The notes beneath the pieces are model-generated. The model did no database searches. It worked only from the letters and a program-made list of their open reading frames with translations, and had not been told where the DNA came from. Source: Bog-473 sp963788125 (GTDB lineage Bacteria > Actinomycetota > Acidimicrobiia > Acidimicrobiales > RAAP-2). Taken from it: a stretch of DNA of 64,000 nt. This document shows, one piece after another, positions 27,369 through 36,646 of this stretch; the stretch's first letter is position 1; each line of letters starts with the position of its first letter. The DNA lies in NCBI GenBank assembly GCA_963788125.1, contig CAWBFN010000002.1, positions 124,001 through 188,000 of the forward strand, in the 5' to 3' direction. The translations under genes and the position numbers were made by a program.

Positions 27369-28208
27369 ATGCCCGGTCCAGGGGTCCTCGTCCAGCAGCG
27401 GTGCGGGCCGTTCAACGGCTGCCTCGACGCCGATCTGATCCGCCGGTACGCGGCAGCGACCACGGACCCGTCCCCGCGTGTGCGTGCGGGCGAGGCGGTC
27501 CCGCCGGTCGCCATCGTCACCCAGATCTGGGATGCGCAGAACGCCGGAAGGGACGCCCTCATCCCCGACGAGGTGAAGGAGACGTCGTCAGGTGGCGTCC
27601 ACGGTGAGCACGATGTGCTGCTCCATCGCCCGATCGTCCCCGGCGAGCCACTGGTCACCTGGGTGGAGGGCGTTGCCGCCCGCCCCGCCGGTCGCAATGC
27701 CGCAGTCACGCTGCGCTACAGCACCCTCGACCGACATGGGGAGCTGGTGGCCGAGCAGTGGTGGACGACGGTGTACCTCAACACCACGTGCGACCCTGTG
27801 GGGCCGGCGCTCGCCGACCACACGTTCCCCGACGAGGCGCGTCAGCACCAGGTGGGCACCTTCACGACGACGGTCGACGACGACATGGCGCGGCGCTACG
27901 CAGAGGTCTCCAACGACTGGTCCTCCCATCATTTCGATCTCGCCGCAGCGAAGCAGACCGGCTTCGACCGGCTCTTCCTGCACGGGATGTGCACCATGGC
28001 CCTGTGTGCCCAGGGCGTCGCCGCTGCCGTGGCCCCGGACCAGCCCGAACGGGTCCGCCGGGTGGCGGTGCGGTTCGCATCACCGACCTTTCTCGGCGAG
28101 GACCTCCACGTGCAGTTGTACGCCGCGGGGCCTCTGGCTTACGCCTTCGAAGCCGACAGCGCCGGTGCCCGGGTGATCACCCACGGCCGAGCGGAGTTTC
28201 GGGAGTAG
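27369..28208 (+). CDS. MaoC-like double-hotdog hydratase, 279 aa
   Basis: The N-terminal half (about residues 10-135) resembles the FAS1-like dehydratase N-terminal hotdog, including VPPVAIVTQIWD and GGVHGEHDVLLHRPIVPGEPL. The C-terminal half carries the MaoC active region, YAEVSNDWSSHHFDLAAAKQ, then GFDRLFLHGMCTMAL. In (R)-specific enoyl-CoA hydratases the Asp and His of this stretch are catalytic; here the usual Asn-Pro-Ile-His is changed to Trp-Ser-Ser-His, with Asp and His kept. It probably hydrates a 2-enoyl-CoA or a related substrate. It is divergent from a TetR/phosphatase pair and is likely controlled by that regulator. Confidence 0.87.
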   Translation: MPGPGVLVQQRCGPFNGCLDADLIRRYAAATTDPSPRVRAGEAVPPVAIVTQIWDAQNAGRDALIPDEVKETSSGGVHGEHDVLLHRPIVPGEPLVTWVEGVAARPAGRNAAVTLRYSTLDRHGELVAEQWWTTVYLNTTCDPVGPALADHTFPDEARQHQVGTFTTTVDDDMARRYAEVSNDWSSHHFDLAAAKQTGFDRLFLHGMCTMALCAQGVAAAVAPDQPERVRRVAVRFASPTFLGEDLHVQLYAAGPLAYAFEADSAGARVITHGRAEFRE

Positions 28209-28222
28209 TCCCCTCCCGAGGA

Positions 28223-29602
28223 TCAGCCCTGCGGAGCGGGCCGCGCCGCCCCCAGCGCTTGGGGTTGCCCGTCGCCGGAAGGCGGCTCACCCGACGAGCT
28301 GTCGGCCGCTCGTTCGATGAGCGCCACCGCCACCTGCCAGAGCACGACGACGGCCAGCGCGACGAAGAAGGCGGTCCAGGTCAGCCAGATGAACAGGATG
28401 GCGAGGCCGACGACGTACCCCAGCACGCGCGCCCCGCCGGCATGGGAGTTGGTGAAGGCGAGCGCGCCTCGGCCCACGGCGGGGAGCCTGGCGGTGGCCC
28501 TTCCCACGGCCGCCCGTATCCGGCCGGCCTGGGGGGACTCGCCGAACACGAACGCCAACAGGGCCGCGACGGCGCCGATGATGGCGATGAAGATCACCAG
28601 CGCGGTGAGGCCGCTCGTCTCGGCGTCCAATATGGCCCGGATCGCCGCTTTGGTGTGGCCGGCCTTCACCAGCTCGACGATGTGGTTCGTCGCCCACATC
28701 GTCCCCGCCCACGTCAACAGCCCGACGATGGCGGCCCCGATACCCAGCTGCGCCAGCGTTCGCAGCTTGAAGGGGGCGACGACGAGGGCAAGGGCGAACA
28801 GCACCACCGTCAGTACGAGCATCAGGACCAGGGAACGGTGCAGCTTCTTCAGGCCTTCTTGCGCCTGTTGGAGGCTGGTGGAGTGGAACACGACGACCTG
28901 CCCGAAGTCCGCCGGAAGGGTGACGCCGAGGCGGTGGCTCAGCGCTTGGACCTGCTGCGAGGGTGAGCCACTCGTCGTGGCGAGCGGGGGCACCTTGGCG
29001 AGGACGCCGGTCAGCACGTTCTGCTCCTCGAGTTGGCGGATGGTCGCATCAATGAGGGGCAGCGTGTTGAGCACGACCTCGTTCCCGTGAATGACCAGGT
29101 TCCCCTTTGTCTTGCCCTCGAGCAGGGCGACGGCGTTGGCATGGGCCGTCCGGACCGTGGCGAGGAACAGCCTTTGGAACTGGGGAGACGCGACGAATTT
29201 CTGCACCGCGCTGTGGACGAAGTCTTGAAGACCGGAAACGACCGGGGGGACGATGACCTGCGCCTTCTTGGGAAGGACGGCCGAGATCTTCTTGGCCGGG
29301 TCGACGGCCTGGACGAGTTCCTTCGTCACGTAGTCGGCGATGCTCTCCTGGACGGCGGGGTTCTTGATCGCCGTGTCGATATGCGACACGAAGACATCGG
29401 TGTTGAGGACCTGTCGGGCACCCCAGACCGAGAGGACGGTGGCGAACAGGCTGATGGAGAAGAGCACGACCAGGAGCCCGGCCAGCCATCGCCGGGTGCG
29501 GAACGGTCGCTTCTTCCGACCGCCGTGCTTCCGGGAACCCTCGGATGCCTCCGCGCTGCTTGGATCGGCTTCCGGCGCGCCGTCGACGTTCGTCTCGTTC
29601 AT
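28223..29602 (-). CDS. Multi-pass membrane protein, 459 aa
   Basis: An acidic, then basic N-terminus precedes a first transmembrane helix at about residues 40-62. A large extracytoplasmic helical domain of about 200 residues follows, containing VWGARQVLNTDVFV and VQESIADYVTKELV. Four or five further helices occupy residues 260-430. The arrangement is common in uncharacterised actinobacterial integral membrane proteins, and the ALNTDxFV-type start of the outer domain recurs in that group. The function is unknown. The ATG at 29602 is chosen over the open frame to 29644 because GGGGAAG lies just upstream. The gene is convergent with the hydratase gene. Confidence 0.8.
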   Translation of the reverse strand: MNETNVDGAPEADPSSAEASEGSRKHGGRKKRPFRTRRWLAGLLVVLFSISLFATVLSVWGARQVLNTDVFVSHIDTAIKNPAVQESIADYVTKELVQAVDPAKKISAVLPKKAQVIVPPVVSGLQDFVHSAVQKFVASPQFQRLFLATVRTAHANAVALLEGKTKGNLVIHGNEVVLNTLPLIDATIRQLEEQNVLTGVLAKVPPLATTSGSPSQQVQALSHRLGVTLPADFGQVVVFHSTSLQQAQEGLKKLHRSLVLMLVLTVVLFALALVVAPFKLRTLAQLGIGAAIVGLLTWAGTMWATNHIVELVKAGHTKAAIRAILDAETSGLTALVIFIAIIGAVAALLAFVFGESPQAGRIRAAVGRATARLPAVGRGALAFTNSHAGGARVLGYVVGLAILFIWLTWTAFFVALAVVVLWQVAVALIERAADSSSGEPPSGDGQPQALGAARPAPQG

Positions 29603-29787
29603 GGCTGCTTCCCCGTTCCTGACATCATCTGTTCCAGCAGTCAAGTGAGCCCGGCCGCCGGCGACAGCCTTGCGCAGCTTGTCGTCGCAACGCTAGTTCT
29701 CCTCATCAGAGGCGGTCGCCCACTGGTCCTCAGCAGCTGTGCGTGTGGACGACCTCAGAGAGGGGTGGTGGACTACCACTTCGAACC

Positions 29788-31113
29788 ATGACTGGACACC
29801 CGTACCTCCTTGCGGAAACCGGCGGCGGTAGCGGCCTGGACGCCGAAGCACTGGCCATCGTCGCTGCCTGCATCGTCGTGTGGTCCCTGCTGTCCGGTCG
29901 CCTCGAGCGGCTCTACATCAGCGCCCCAATCTTCTTCGTCATCCTCGGCGTGGTCACCACCCATGGCCCGACCGCCCTGATCCACTTCAGCCCCCACTCG
30001 TCGACGATCGAGTCTCTGGCCGAGGTGACCCTGGCCCTGGTCCTGTTCACCGATGCCTCACGGGTGAACGTCCACGAGCTCCGCCACGATATCTGGTTGC
30101 CGACACGTCTTCTGGGCGTGGGGCTGCCCCTCGCCATCGGCTTCGGTACGGCCGCAGCCTTCGGGATCATCCCGGGCATCTCGCTCTGGGTGGCGGCCGC
30201 CATGGGTGCGATCGTGGCCCCCACCGACGCCGCCCTCGGCGCAGCCATCATGGGCGATACAAGAATCCCCAACCGGATCCGCCGGCTCCTCAACGTCGAG
30301 AGTGGACTCAACGACGGGATCGCCACCCCGTTCGTCAACCTCTTTCTGGCCGGCGCGGTGACCACCGAGATCGCCCACTCAGTGTCCGTGCTCGCCACCG
30401 CGAAGGACCTGCTGATCGGGGCGGGGATCGGCGTCGGCGTGGGTCTGGTCGGCGGGGGGGTGCTGGCCCGGGCCAACGCTGCCGGTTGGATCGCACCGGG
30501 CTTCCGCACCCTGACCGCCCTGGGGCTGGCCCTTTTGGCCTACGGCGCCGCCCTCGAGGCGCACGGGAACGGATTCGTCGCAGCCTTCGTTGCCGGTATG
30601 GCCCTCGGCAGCGTGGTACGGACCGACCTCGAGACCGTGGTCAGCTTCACCGAGGAAGCCGGGGGAACGCTGTCCCTGGTGGTCTGGCTGGTCTTCGGCG
30701 CCGCCATGGTGGTACCGGGGCTTCGTCAGGCCATTTGGCAGGACTACCTCTTCGCCGTGCTGGCGCTGACCGCGGTGAGGATGGTCCCGGTGGCCCTGGC
30801 CCTCGTGGGATCGCGGCTCGACCGGAACACCGTGGCGTTCATCGGATGGTTCGGTCCTCGTGGACTGGCGTCGGTGGTCTTCGGCCTCATCGCCTACGAC
30901 AGCCTGGCGCCGGTCGATGCCGGGCGGGTCCTGTCGGTGGTGACCGTCACCATCACGCTGAGCGTCCTGGCCCACGGCCTCTCCGCCTCCCCGCTGGCCT
31001 CCCGCTACGGCGCCTTCATCGCCACCCTTGACCGACCCGGGCCGGAACACCACAGCACGCCGACCATGCGTCCGCGGGCCAGCCTGGGTGGCCATGTGGG
31101 AACCAAGCCCTGA
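29788..31113 (+). CDS. Cation:proton antiporter, NhaP/CPA1 type, 441 aa
   Basis: Around twelve to thirteen membrane helices are visible. The ion-binding region appears as GAIVAPTDAALGAAIMGD near residue 145 and LNVESGLNDGIATPFVNLFLAG near residue 172, the paired motifs of CPA antiporters in which the Asp residues bind the cation. FIGWFGPRGLASVVFGLIA near residue 355 is the conserved Arg-containing helix. It should exchange Na+ or K+ for protons at the cytoplasmic membrane. ATG 29788 is preferred, as the extra upstream codons (from 29743) show no conserved content. The C-terminus is short, without a regulatory domain. Confidence 0.92.
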   Translation: MTGHPYLLAETGGGSGLDAEALAIVAACIVVWSLLSGRLERLYISAPIFFVILGVVTTHGPTALIHFSPHSSTIESLAEVTLALVLFTDASRVNVHELRHDIWLPTRLLGVGLPLAIGFGTAAAFGIIPGISLWVAAAMGAIVAPTDAALGAAIMGDTRIPNRIRRLLNVESGLNDGIATPFVNLFLAGAVTTEIAHSVSVLATAKDLLIGAGIGVGVGLVGGGVLARANAAGWIAPGFRTLTALGLALLAYGAALEAHGNGFVAAFVAGMALGSVVRTDLETVVSFTEEAGGTLSLVVWLVFGAAMVVPGLRQAIWQDYLFAVLALTAVRMVPVALALVGSRLDRNTVAFIGWFGPRGLASVVFGLIAYDSLAPVDAGRVLSVVTVTITLSVLAHGLSASPLASRYGAFIATLDRPGPEHHSTPTMRPRASLGGHVGTKP

Positions 31114-31181
31114 TCGGGACGACGACCGGCTCGCGCCATGGGCGGGTCGCGCCCTGAGGCGCCTGTCGGTACGGTTCCAAT

Positions 31182-31217
31182 GTCGATAGCGGAACGGGAG
31201 TCGATATCGGAACAGGG
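31182..31217. repeat. Tandem 18-bp repeat, likely regulatory
   Basis: Two abutting 18-base units occupy 31182-31199 and 31200-31217. Both begin GTCGATA, share CGGAAC, and differ at three positions. They lie about 30-65 bases upstream of the D-aminoacylase start and immediately before TAGGAT (31218-31223 region), a plausible -10 element. A repeated operator for an activator or repressor is the simplest reading. Confidence 0.55.
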
Positions 31218-31246
31218 TAGGATGCGACGCGTCCAAAGGGGGCACC

Positions 31247-32957
31247 ATGCTCGATCTGGCGATCGTCGGAGGCGAGGTCATAGACGGCACGGGCTCGCCC
31301 CGCCGTAGGGCCGATATCGGGATCCGCCAGGGTCGGATCGTGGCGGTCGGCAGCCTCGACGAACCGGCGCGCCGGCGGATCGATGCATCCGGCGAGGTGG
31401 TCACGCCGGGTTTCATCGATGTGCACACCCACTACGACGCCCAGGTGGCATGGGACCCCCACCTGACGCCCAGTTCCCTCCACGGCGTGACGACGGTGAT
31501 CGGCGGCAACTGTGGATTCACCCTCGCCCCGATGGAGGAGGAGGCGGCAGAGTACCTCATCGAGCTACTCGCCCGGGTGGAGGGCATGCCGCTCGCCACA
31601 CTCAAGGCCGGGGTGGACATCGCCTGGAAGACCTTCGACGGCTATCTCGACACCGTCGAGGGCAACACGGCGGTCAACGCCGGCTTTCTGGTCGGCCACT
31701 CCACGGTTCGCCGGCTGGTGCTCGGCGAGGATTGGCGTCGGCCGGCCAGCGACGCCGAGGTCGACGCGATGAGCCGCCTCATCGACGAGAGCCTCGCTGC
31801 CGGCGCCCTGGGCCTCTCGTCGTCGTGGTCCGAGACGCACAACGACGCCGCCGGCGACCCGGTGCCCTCCCGGTACGCGACCGAGTCCGAGCTCCTGCGA
31901 CTGTGCGCCACGCTTCGGCCACATCCGGGCACGTGGCTCGAGTTCCTGCCCTGGGCCGTCGGGGCGTTCCCGCGCGAACGGTGCGAGCTCATGGCCAGGA
32001 TGTCCGCGGCGGCCGAACGCGCGCTCGAATTGGAACCTTCTCCTGGTGCGGCCGGACATCACCGATGATGCGATCGCCAGTCGGCTGTTGGCGTCGGATC
32101 TCGCCGCCGCCGAGGGTGGTTGCGTCTTCGGGCTCGCCCTGCCGATACCGCAGACCCTGTACCTGAATCTGGAGTCCGGCTTCCTCTTCGACTTCGACCC
32201 GGTGTGGGCTGACGTCATCGCGAAGCCCCACGATGAGAAGGTCCGGATGCTGCGCCTGCCCGAGGTCCGCCAACGCCTCGAGTCCGCCGCCAAGGCGAGC
32301 AGGGGTATCTGGTACGACCTCGAGCGCCTCCGTTTCGAGCGGGTGGAAGCGGCGGCGTTCGCCGACGTCCAGGGAGTTCCCGTCGCCGAAGCGGCAAGGC
32401 GACGCGGCGCCAGCGCGTTCGACCTGCTATTCGACGTGGTCATCGCGGACGACCTCCGCACCGTCCTGATGGTTCCCCCGATCGGCGACGACCCGGACTC
32501 GTGGAGGCGGCGAATGGAGCTACTCGACGACCCCAGGACACTCGTCGGAGGTTCGGATGCCGGCGCACATCTGGACATGTCCGACACCTTTTCGTTCTTC
32601 ACCGACTTCGTGGGCACGACCGTGCGGGAGCGTCAGCTCCTACCCCTCGAGACGGCGGTCCGCATGGTCACCGACGACGCCGCCCGGGCTTTTGGTCTCC
32701 GCAACCGGGGCCGGATAGAGCCGGGCTACGCAGCCGACGTGGTCATCTTCGACGAGAGCCTCGTACGGAGCAAGCCCATCGAGACACGCGACGATCTTCC
32801 CGGCAACGGCACCCGTCTCTTCGCCGAGGCGGAGGGCATCGACTGGGTGCTGGTGAACGGAGAGGTGATCGCCGCCAGCGGAGAGCTCACCGAGTCGCGC
32901 CCGGGGACCGTGCTGCGCTCCGGGCGCGACACCGAGACCGTCCTCGCTCGCCGCTGA
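31247..32957 (+). pseudogene. N-acyl-D-amino-acid deacylase-like amidohydrolase, interrupted by one extra base
   Basis: Residues 1-258 are read from the ATG at 31247 and the remainder in another frame to the stop at 32957; the total length leaves one base over. The shift lies in GAACGCGCGCTCGAA near 32017-32030, and deleting one base restores ERASNWNLLLVRPD. Family features are IDGTGSPRRRADIGI, the metal site DVHTHYDAQ near residue 62, GGNCGFTLAP near residue 86, GGSDAGAHLDMSD in the second part, and ALGLSSSWSE. Relatives remove acyl groups from D-amino acids or act as dihydroorotase-like hydrolases. A 569-residue product would be normal length. Whether the shift is real needs reads. Confidence 0.82.
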
Positions 32958-32975
32958 CCTCGGGCGGGCTCGGTC

Positions 32976-33938
32976 TCACCCGACGGCGGCGATGAACCTG
33001 CGCAGCTCGCCGGGGATGTCCCGCCCGGCCGGCTGGTAGGCGATCTCGGTGAGGCCCTTGTTCTGCCACTCGGCGAGCCGTTCGCGTAGCTGCGCCGGCT
33101 CTCCGGTCAGCGTGACGGAAGGCAGCAGGGCGATCCCCTCCATAACGGCCGGACGGTCCCGGTCGGTGACGCGGAGGAGATGACCCTCGTGGACCGCCAG
33201 GTGCCGCTGCTCCGCCGGTACCTGCTCGACCGTTTCGCGCCACGTCCGGCCTCCCGGTAGCCGGTCGACCGCCTCGGAGCCCCCGCGTTCGTATGCACCG
33301 TGATAGACGACGGCCAACGCATGACCGGCCGCGTCGACGACGCGGTCGTCGGCCAACTCCTCGCCTTCCAGTACGGTGCCGAAAGCCAGGAGCCCACGCC
33401 AGGGCGGCAGGTCGTCTCCGACTGCGGGCCGGCCCGACGCGAAGACGCCATCGCCCAAACGGGCGGCCACACTCCTGCCTTTGGGCCCGTCGGCTCCGAT
33501 GAGCAGGGGCACATCCGTCGGCGGTCGCTCCATCATTTTGATGACCGCACCCTCCCACCTCGCCTCCTCCCCGCGCAGGAGCGCCCGGAGCACCTCCACG
33601 TACTCCGCGACATCGGACCATCGCATCGGGCGCTGACCCAGCGTGTAGCGGCCGGTGAAACCGGCCCCGACTGCTGCCGCCACGCGGCCGGGAGCCAGCT
33701 CGGCGAGGGTGGCGATCGCCGACGCGTTGACCATCGGATGACGCAGGGCGGGAACGAGCACGGCCGGCCCGAGCCCTATGGTCGACGTCCGTTCTGCCGC
33801 GAGGGCCAGCACCATCCACACGTCTGCGTACATGGAGGGCGAGTCGTAGCACCAGGCGCGCTGGTATCCCAGGCTCTCGGCAAGGACGATGTGATCCGGT
33901 GTGGACAGCGTCGGCGCGAACGCACAAGAGATCTGCAT
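32976..33938 (-). CDS. LLM-class F420-dependent oxidoreductase, 320 aa
   Basis: This is a luciferase-like TIM barrel: MQISCAFAPTLSTPDHIVLAE at the start, RTSTIGLGPAVLVPALRHP near residue 55, GRVAAAVGAGFTGRYTLGQ near residue 90, and VPLLIGADGPKGRSVAARLGDG near residue 145. This last region normally contacts the cofactor phosphate. The substrate is unknown. The ATG follows AGGAG with good spacing. It lies 66 bases downstream of the acyl-CoA synthetase operon on the same strand and has a palindrome just upstream, so it may be transcribed separately or by read-through. Confidence 0.9.
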   Translation of the reverse strand: MQISCAFAPTLSTPDHIVLAESLGYQRAWCYDSPSMYADVWMVLALAAERTSTIGLGPAVLVPALRHPMVNASAIATLAELAPGRVAAAVGAGFTGRYTLGQRPMRWSDVAEYVEVLRALLRGEEARWEGAVIKMMERPPTDVPLLIGADGPKGRSVAARLGDGVFASGRPAVGDDLPPWRGLLAFGTVLEGEELADDRVVDAAGHALAVVYHGAYERGGSEAVDRLPGGRTWRETVEQVPAEQRHLAVHEGHLLRVTDRDRPAVMEGIALLPSVTLTGEPAQLRERLAEWQNKGLTEIAYQPAGRDIPGELRRFIAAVG

Positions 33939-33987
33939 AGTGCTCCTACGGGCTTTCGAGTCGGGCGAGGTGCCGCGTCGACCAGCT

Positions 33988-34000
33988 TTCCATGTTGGAA
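33988..34000. promoter_or_regulatory. Perfect 13-bp palindrome upstream of the oxidoreductase gene
   Basis: TTCCA-TGT-TGGAA is a perfect inverted repeat about 50 bases upstream of the oxidoreductase start at 33938 and four bases from the end of the upstream acyl-CoA synthetase gene. It could be an operator. It is too short to be a convincing terminator. Confidence 0.4.
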
Positions 34001-34004
34001 CACC

Positions 34005-35567
34005 TCAGTGGACGAGACGGTCGGCGGAGGCCCAGTACGTGGCCCGGATCGCCTTCTTGTCGGGCTTTCCGAGCGGGCTCATCGGTATGGAGTCGACGAC
34101 GTCGACGGACTTCGGCGCATGGTGGGAGCCCTTCCGTTCCTTTACCAGGGCGATGAGCTCCTCAATGTCGAGCGTCGCCCCCTCGCGCAGCGTGACAACT
34201 GCGGTCACCGCCTCGCCCCACTTCTCGTCGGGAACTCCGACCACGGCCACCGCCGCCACCGCGGGATGTGTGCCGATCACGTCCTCAACCTCGCGCGGGA
34301 AGATGTTGAACCCTCCCGACACGATCATGTCCTTCTTGCGATCGACGATCGTCAAGAACCCGTGCTCATCCTCCCGGGCGACGTCGCCGGTGTGCAACCA
34401 GCCGCCCTCGAGCGCCTGGGCCGTCTCTTCGGGCTTGTTCCAGTAGCCCTTCATCACGAGCGGGCCCCTGACGCACAGCTCACCCGGCTGCCCGCGCGGG
34501 ACCTCGTTGCCGTCGTCGCCGAGCAAGGCGACGCGGACCCACGGCACGGGGCGGCCGCACGAAGCGAGCCGATCGAGGTCGTCAGGATCGTGCTCCTCCT
34601 TGCGTAGGACGCACACCGTCTGGGGACACTCTGTCTGTCCGTAGAACTGGAAGAAGATCGGACCCAGTTTCCGGATCGCCTCCTGCAGGCGAGTCGGGGA
34701 CATCGGCGACGCCCCGTAGTAGATGGTCTGCAGACTCGACAGGTCGGTCTGGCCGAATCGCGGATGATCCAAAAGGGCGTAGATCATCGACGGCACCAGC
34801 ATCGTCGTCGTGATCCGGTGGTGCGCAATGGCGTCGAGCACCGAGCCCGCCTCGAACGCGGGCAGCACACGCATCGATCCGCCACGCAGCAAGAGCGGCA
34901 CGATCAGCGACGAGCCGGCGTGGCTGAGCGGCGTGCAGACCAGGTGACGAACCTCCTCGGGCCACTGCCACTCCGAGACCATGATCTGGGCCATCGCGGC
35001 ACTGGCCCGGTAGGTGTTCATCACCCCCTTGGCCTTGCCCGTCGTACCTCCGGTATAGGCGAGGGCAGAGACGTCCTCGGCGTCGACCGGCGGCCCGATC
35101 AGCCGCTGGGGGTCGAACGTCGCCGCCAATGTCACCAGATCCACCCCGATCTTCGCCTCGCCGTAGGAGAGCAGCCTCTTGAGTCCCGGCACGCGCTCCC
35201 GCAGCTGTCCGGCCCGTTCGGCGAAGCTCGGGTCGAAAATCATGGTCTCGATGCCCGCGTCCTCCAGCACGTAGGCGTGGTCGTCCAGGGAGCCGAGGGG
35301 GTGCAGCGGGGTGTTCCGGCAGCCGCCGACCATCACCGCTCCCATGGAGCACAGCACCTCCGGCCGGTTCTTGGAGAGCGTTGCCACCCCGTCACCACAG
35401 ACGATGCCCTGTGAGTGAAAGGCCTGCACGTAGCGACTGATCTCGTCCCGGAGTTGCGCGGCCGTGAGCGCGTCGTCGTCAATATAGAGACAGGGCCGGT
35501 CCCCGCTGCGATCGAGCGCGGCGATCAGCAGGTCCGGGAGAAGGCGTGGACGGTAGAGGTCCTTCAC
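34005..35567 (-). CDS. AMP-dependent acyl-CoA synthetase, 520 aa
   Basis: ANL-family ligase with SALAYTGGTTGKAKGVMNT near residue 170 (phosphate loop), FQFYGQTECPQ near 310, WLHTGDVAREDEHG near 395, VDRKKDMIVSGGFNIFPREVE near 412, and a C-terminal MSPLGKPDKKAIRATYW with the catalytic Lys. It makes an acyl-AMP and then a CoA thioester. The GTG at 35567 overlaps the stop of the kinase-like gene as GTGA; the frame continues far upstream but only as a shadow of that gene. It is the last gene of a tightly overlapped four-gene operon. Confidence 0.93.
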   Translation of the reverse strand: MKDLYRPRLLPDLLIAALDRSGDRPCLYIDDDALTAAQLRDEISRYVQAFHSQGIVCGDGVATLSKNRPEVLCSMGAVMVGGCRNTPLHPLGSLDDHAYVLEDAGIETMIFDPSFAERAGQLRERVPGLKRLLSYGEAKIGVDLVTLAATFDPQRLIGPPVDAEDVSALAYTGGTTGKAKGVMNTYRASAAMAQIMVSEWQWPEEVRHLVCTPLSHAGSSLIVPLLLRGGSMRVLPAFEAGSVLDAIAHHRITTTMLVPSMIYALLDHPRFGQTDLSSLQTIYYGASPMSPTRLQEAIRKLGPIFFQFYGQTECPQTVCVLRKEEHDPDDLDRLASCGRPVPWVRVALLGDDGNEVPRGQPGELCVRGPLVMKGYWNKPEETAQALEGGWLHTGDVAREDEHGFLTIVDRKKDMIVSGGFNIFPREVEDVIGTHPAVAAVAVVGVPDEKWGEAVTAVVTLREGATLDIEELIALVKERKGSHHAPKSVDVVDSIPMSPLGKPDKKAIRATYWASADRLVH

Positions 35568-36646
35568 GAACCGAGCGCCTCCTTCACCTCTCGGATGCGC
35601 TCCGCGCGGGGCAGCAGCGGCCCGGGTTCGAGGGGTTCGTCGATACCCAGCTCGTGCAGGGCAGCCTGCGTGAGCGGGTGGACGACGGCGGCCATGTGCA
35701 GGAACCGGAGGTCGTCGGTGTGGCCGGCGTCGAAGAGATGACCGGCGACGGCCAAGATGGCCGCCATCTTGAGCGACTGGAAGGCCCGGTACCACGGCCG
35801 ATGTCGGCTGGTTATTCCGGTCAGCCGCTCCCAGAGGGCGACGAACTCGTCGGCCGACATGCCTCCGGCCACGGAGGTGAACGAGCCGGGTGCTGACCAG
35901 AGCACTTCGGCCCACCCAATGTCGGCCAGCGGGTCGCCCACGGACGCCATCTCCCAATCGAACACGGCGGAGACCTCGTCACCCTCGAAGGCGAAGTTGC
36001 CCGGCTTGGCATCCCCGTGGACGAGCGTGACCGACGGGCACTGCTCCGGCTGCTGCTCGCGCAGCGCCGCCATGAGCCGTTCGAGCGCGGGGAGGGGACC
36101 CCGCTGGGTGCGGCGGATCTCGCCGAACCAGTGTGCGAGCTCGCGGTCGACATAGTCGCGGCCGTCGCTCGTGGTGTCGAGCCCGGTGGCCCGCGGATCG
36201 ACGGAGTGGATGGCCGCGATCTGTCCGACCATGTTCTCGCACATGCGCCGGACGCGACCGGGATCTGTCGCCAGCTCTTCCGGAAAGCCCTGCTCGTAGA
36301 CCGCGCCGGGCAGCCGTTCCATCACGTAGAACTCGGACCCCAGCACCTCGCCGGTGGGCTCGAACCACAGCGGGCGCGGCGCGCGTACGGGCGTCGGAGC
36401 CAAGGCGCGTAAGACGTCGTACTGGCGCCTCAGATCGTACGGCTCGAGCAACCCGGGCGCGGGCGGCCGGGCCCGGATGACGACGTCTCGTCGCTCGTCC
36501 CCGCCGGCCGCGGTCCAGCAGAGTGTCACCAGGAAGGTCTCGGCCGAATGGCCCCTCTCCAGGCGATCGAGCCCCTCGATCCGAACGTCATGGGCATCCG
36601 CCAGCTGCGCGGCGAACCACGACGTCAGGCGGCGCTCGAGGTCCAT
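35564..36646 (-). CDS. Aminoglycoside-phosphotransferase-like kinase, 360 aa
   Basis: The protein kinase-like APH fold is complete: LERGHSAETFLVT near residue 28, VTLVHGDAKPGNFAFEGDEVSAVFDWEMASVGDPLAD near residue 210. HGDxxxxN supplies the catalytic Asp and FDWE the metal-binding Asp. The family includes ACAD10/11 N-terminal domains and LvaA, which phosphorylate 4-hydroxyacyl-CoA, as well as drug kinases. The position between a P450 and an acyl-CoA synthetase, with one-base (TGATG) and four-base (GTGA) overlaps, makes a hydroxyacyl-CoA kinase role attractive. That is inference. Confidence 0.9.
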   Translation of the reverse strand: MDLERRLTSWFAAQLADAHDVRIEGLDRLERGHSAETFLVTLCWTAAGGDERRDVVIRARPPAPGLLEPYDLRRQYDVLRALAPTPVRAPRPLWFEPTGEVLGSEFYVMERLPGAVYEQGFPEELATDPGRVRRMCENMVGQIAAIHSVDPRATGLDTTSDGRDYVDRELAHWFGEIRRTQRGPLPALERLMAALREQQPEQCPSVTLVHGDAKPGNFAFEGDEVSAVFDWEMASVGDPLADIGWAEVLWSAPGSFTSVAGGMSADEFVALWERLTGITSRHRPWYRAFQSLKMAAILAVAGHLFDAGHTDDLRFLHMAAVVHPLTQAALHELGIDEPLEPGPLLPRAERIREVKEALGS

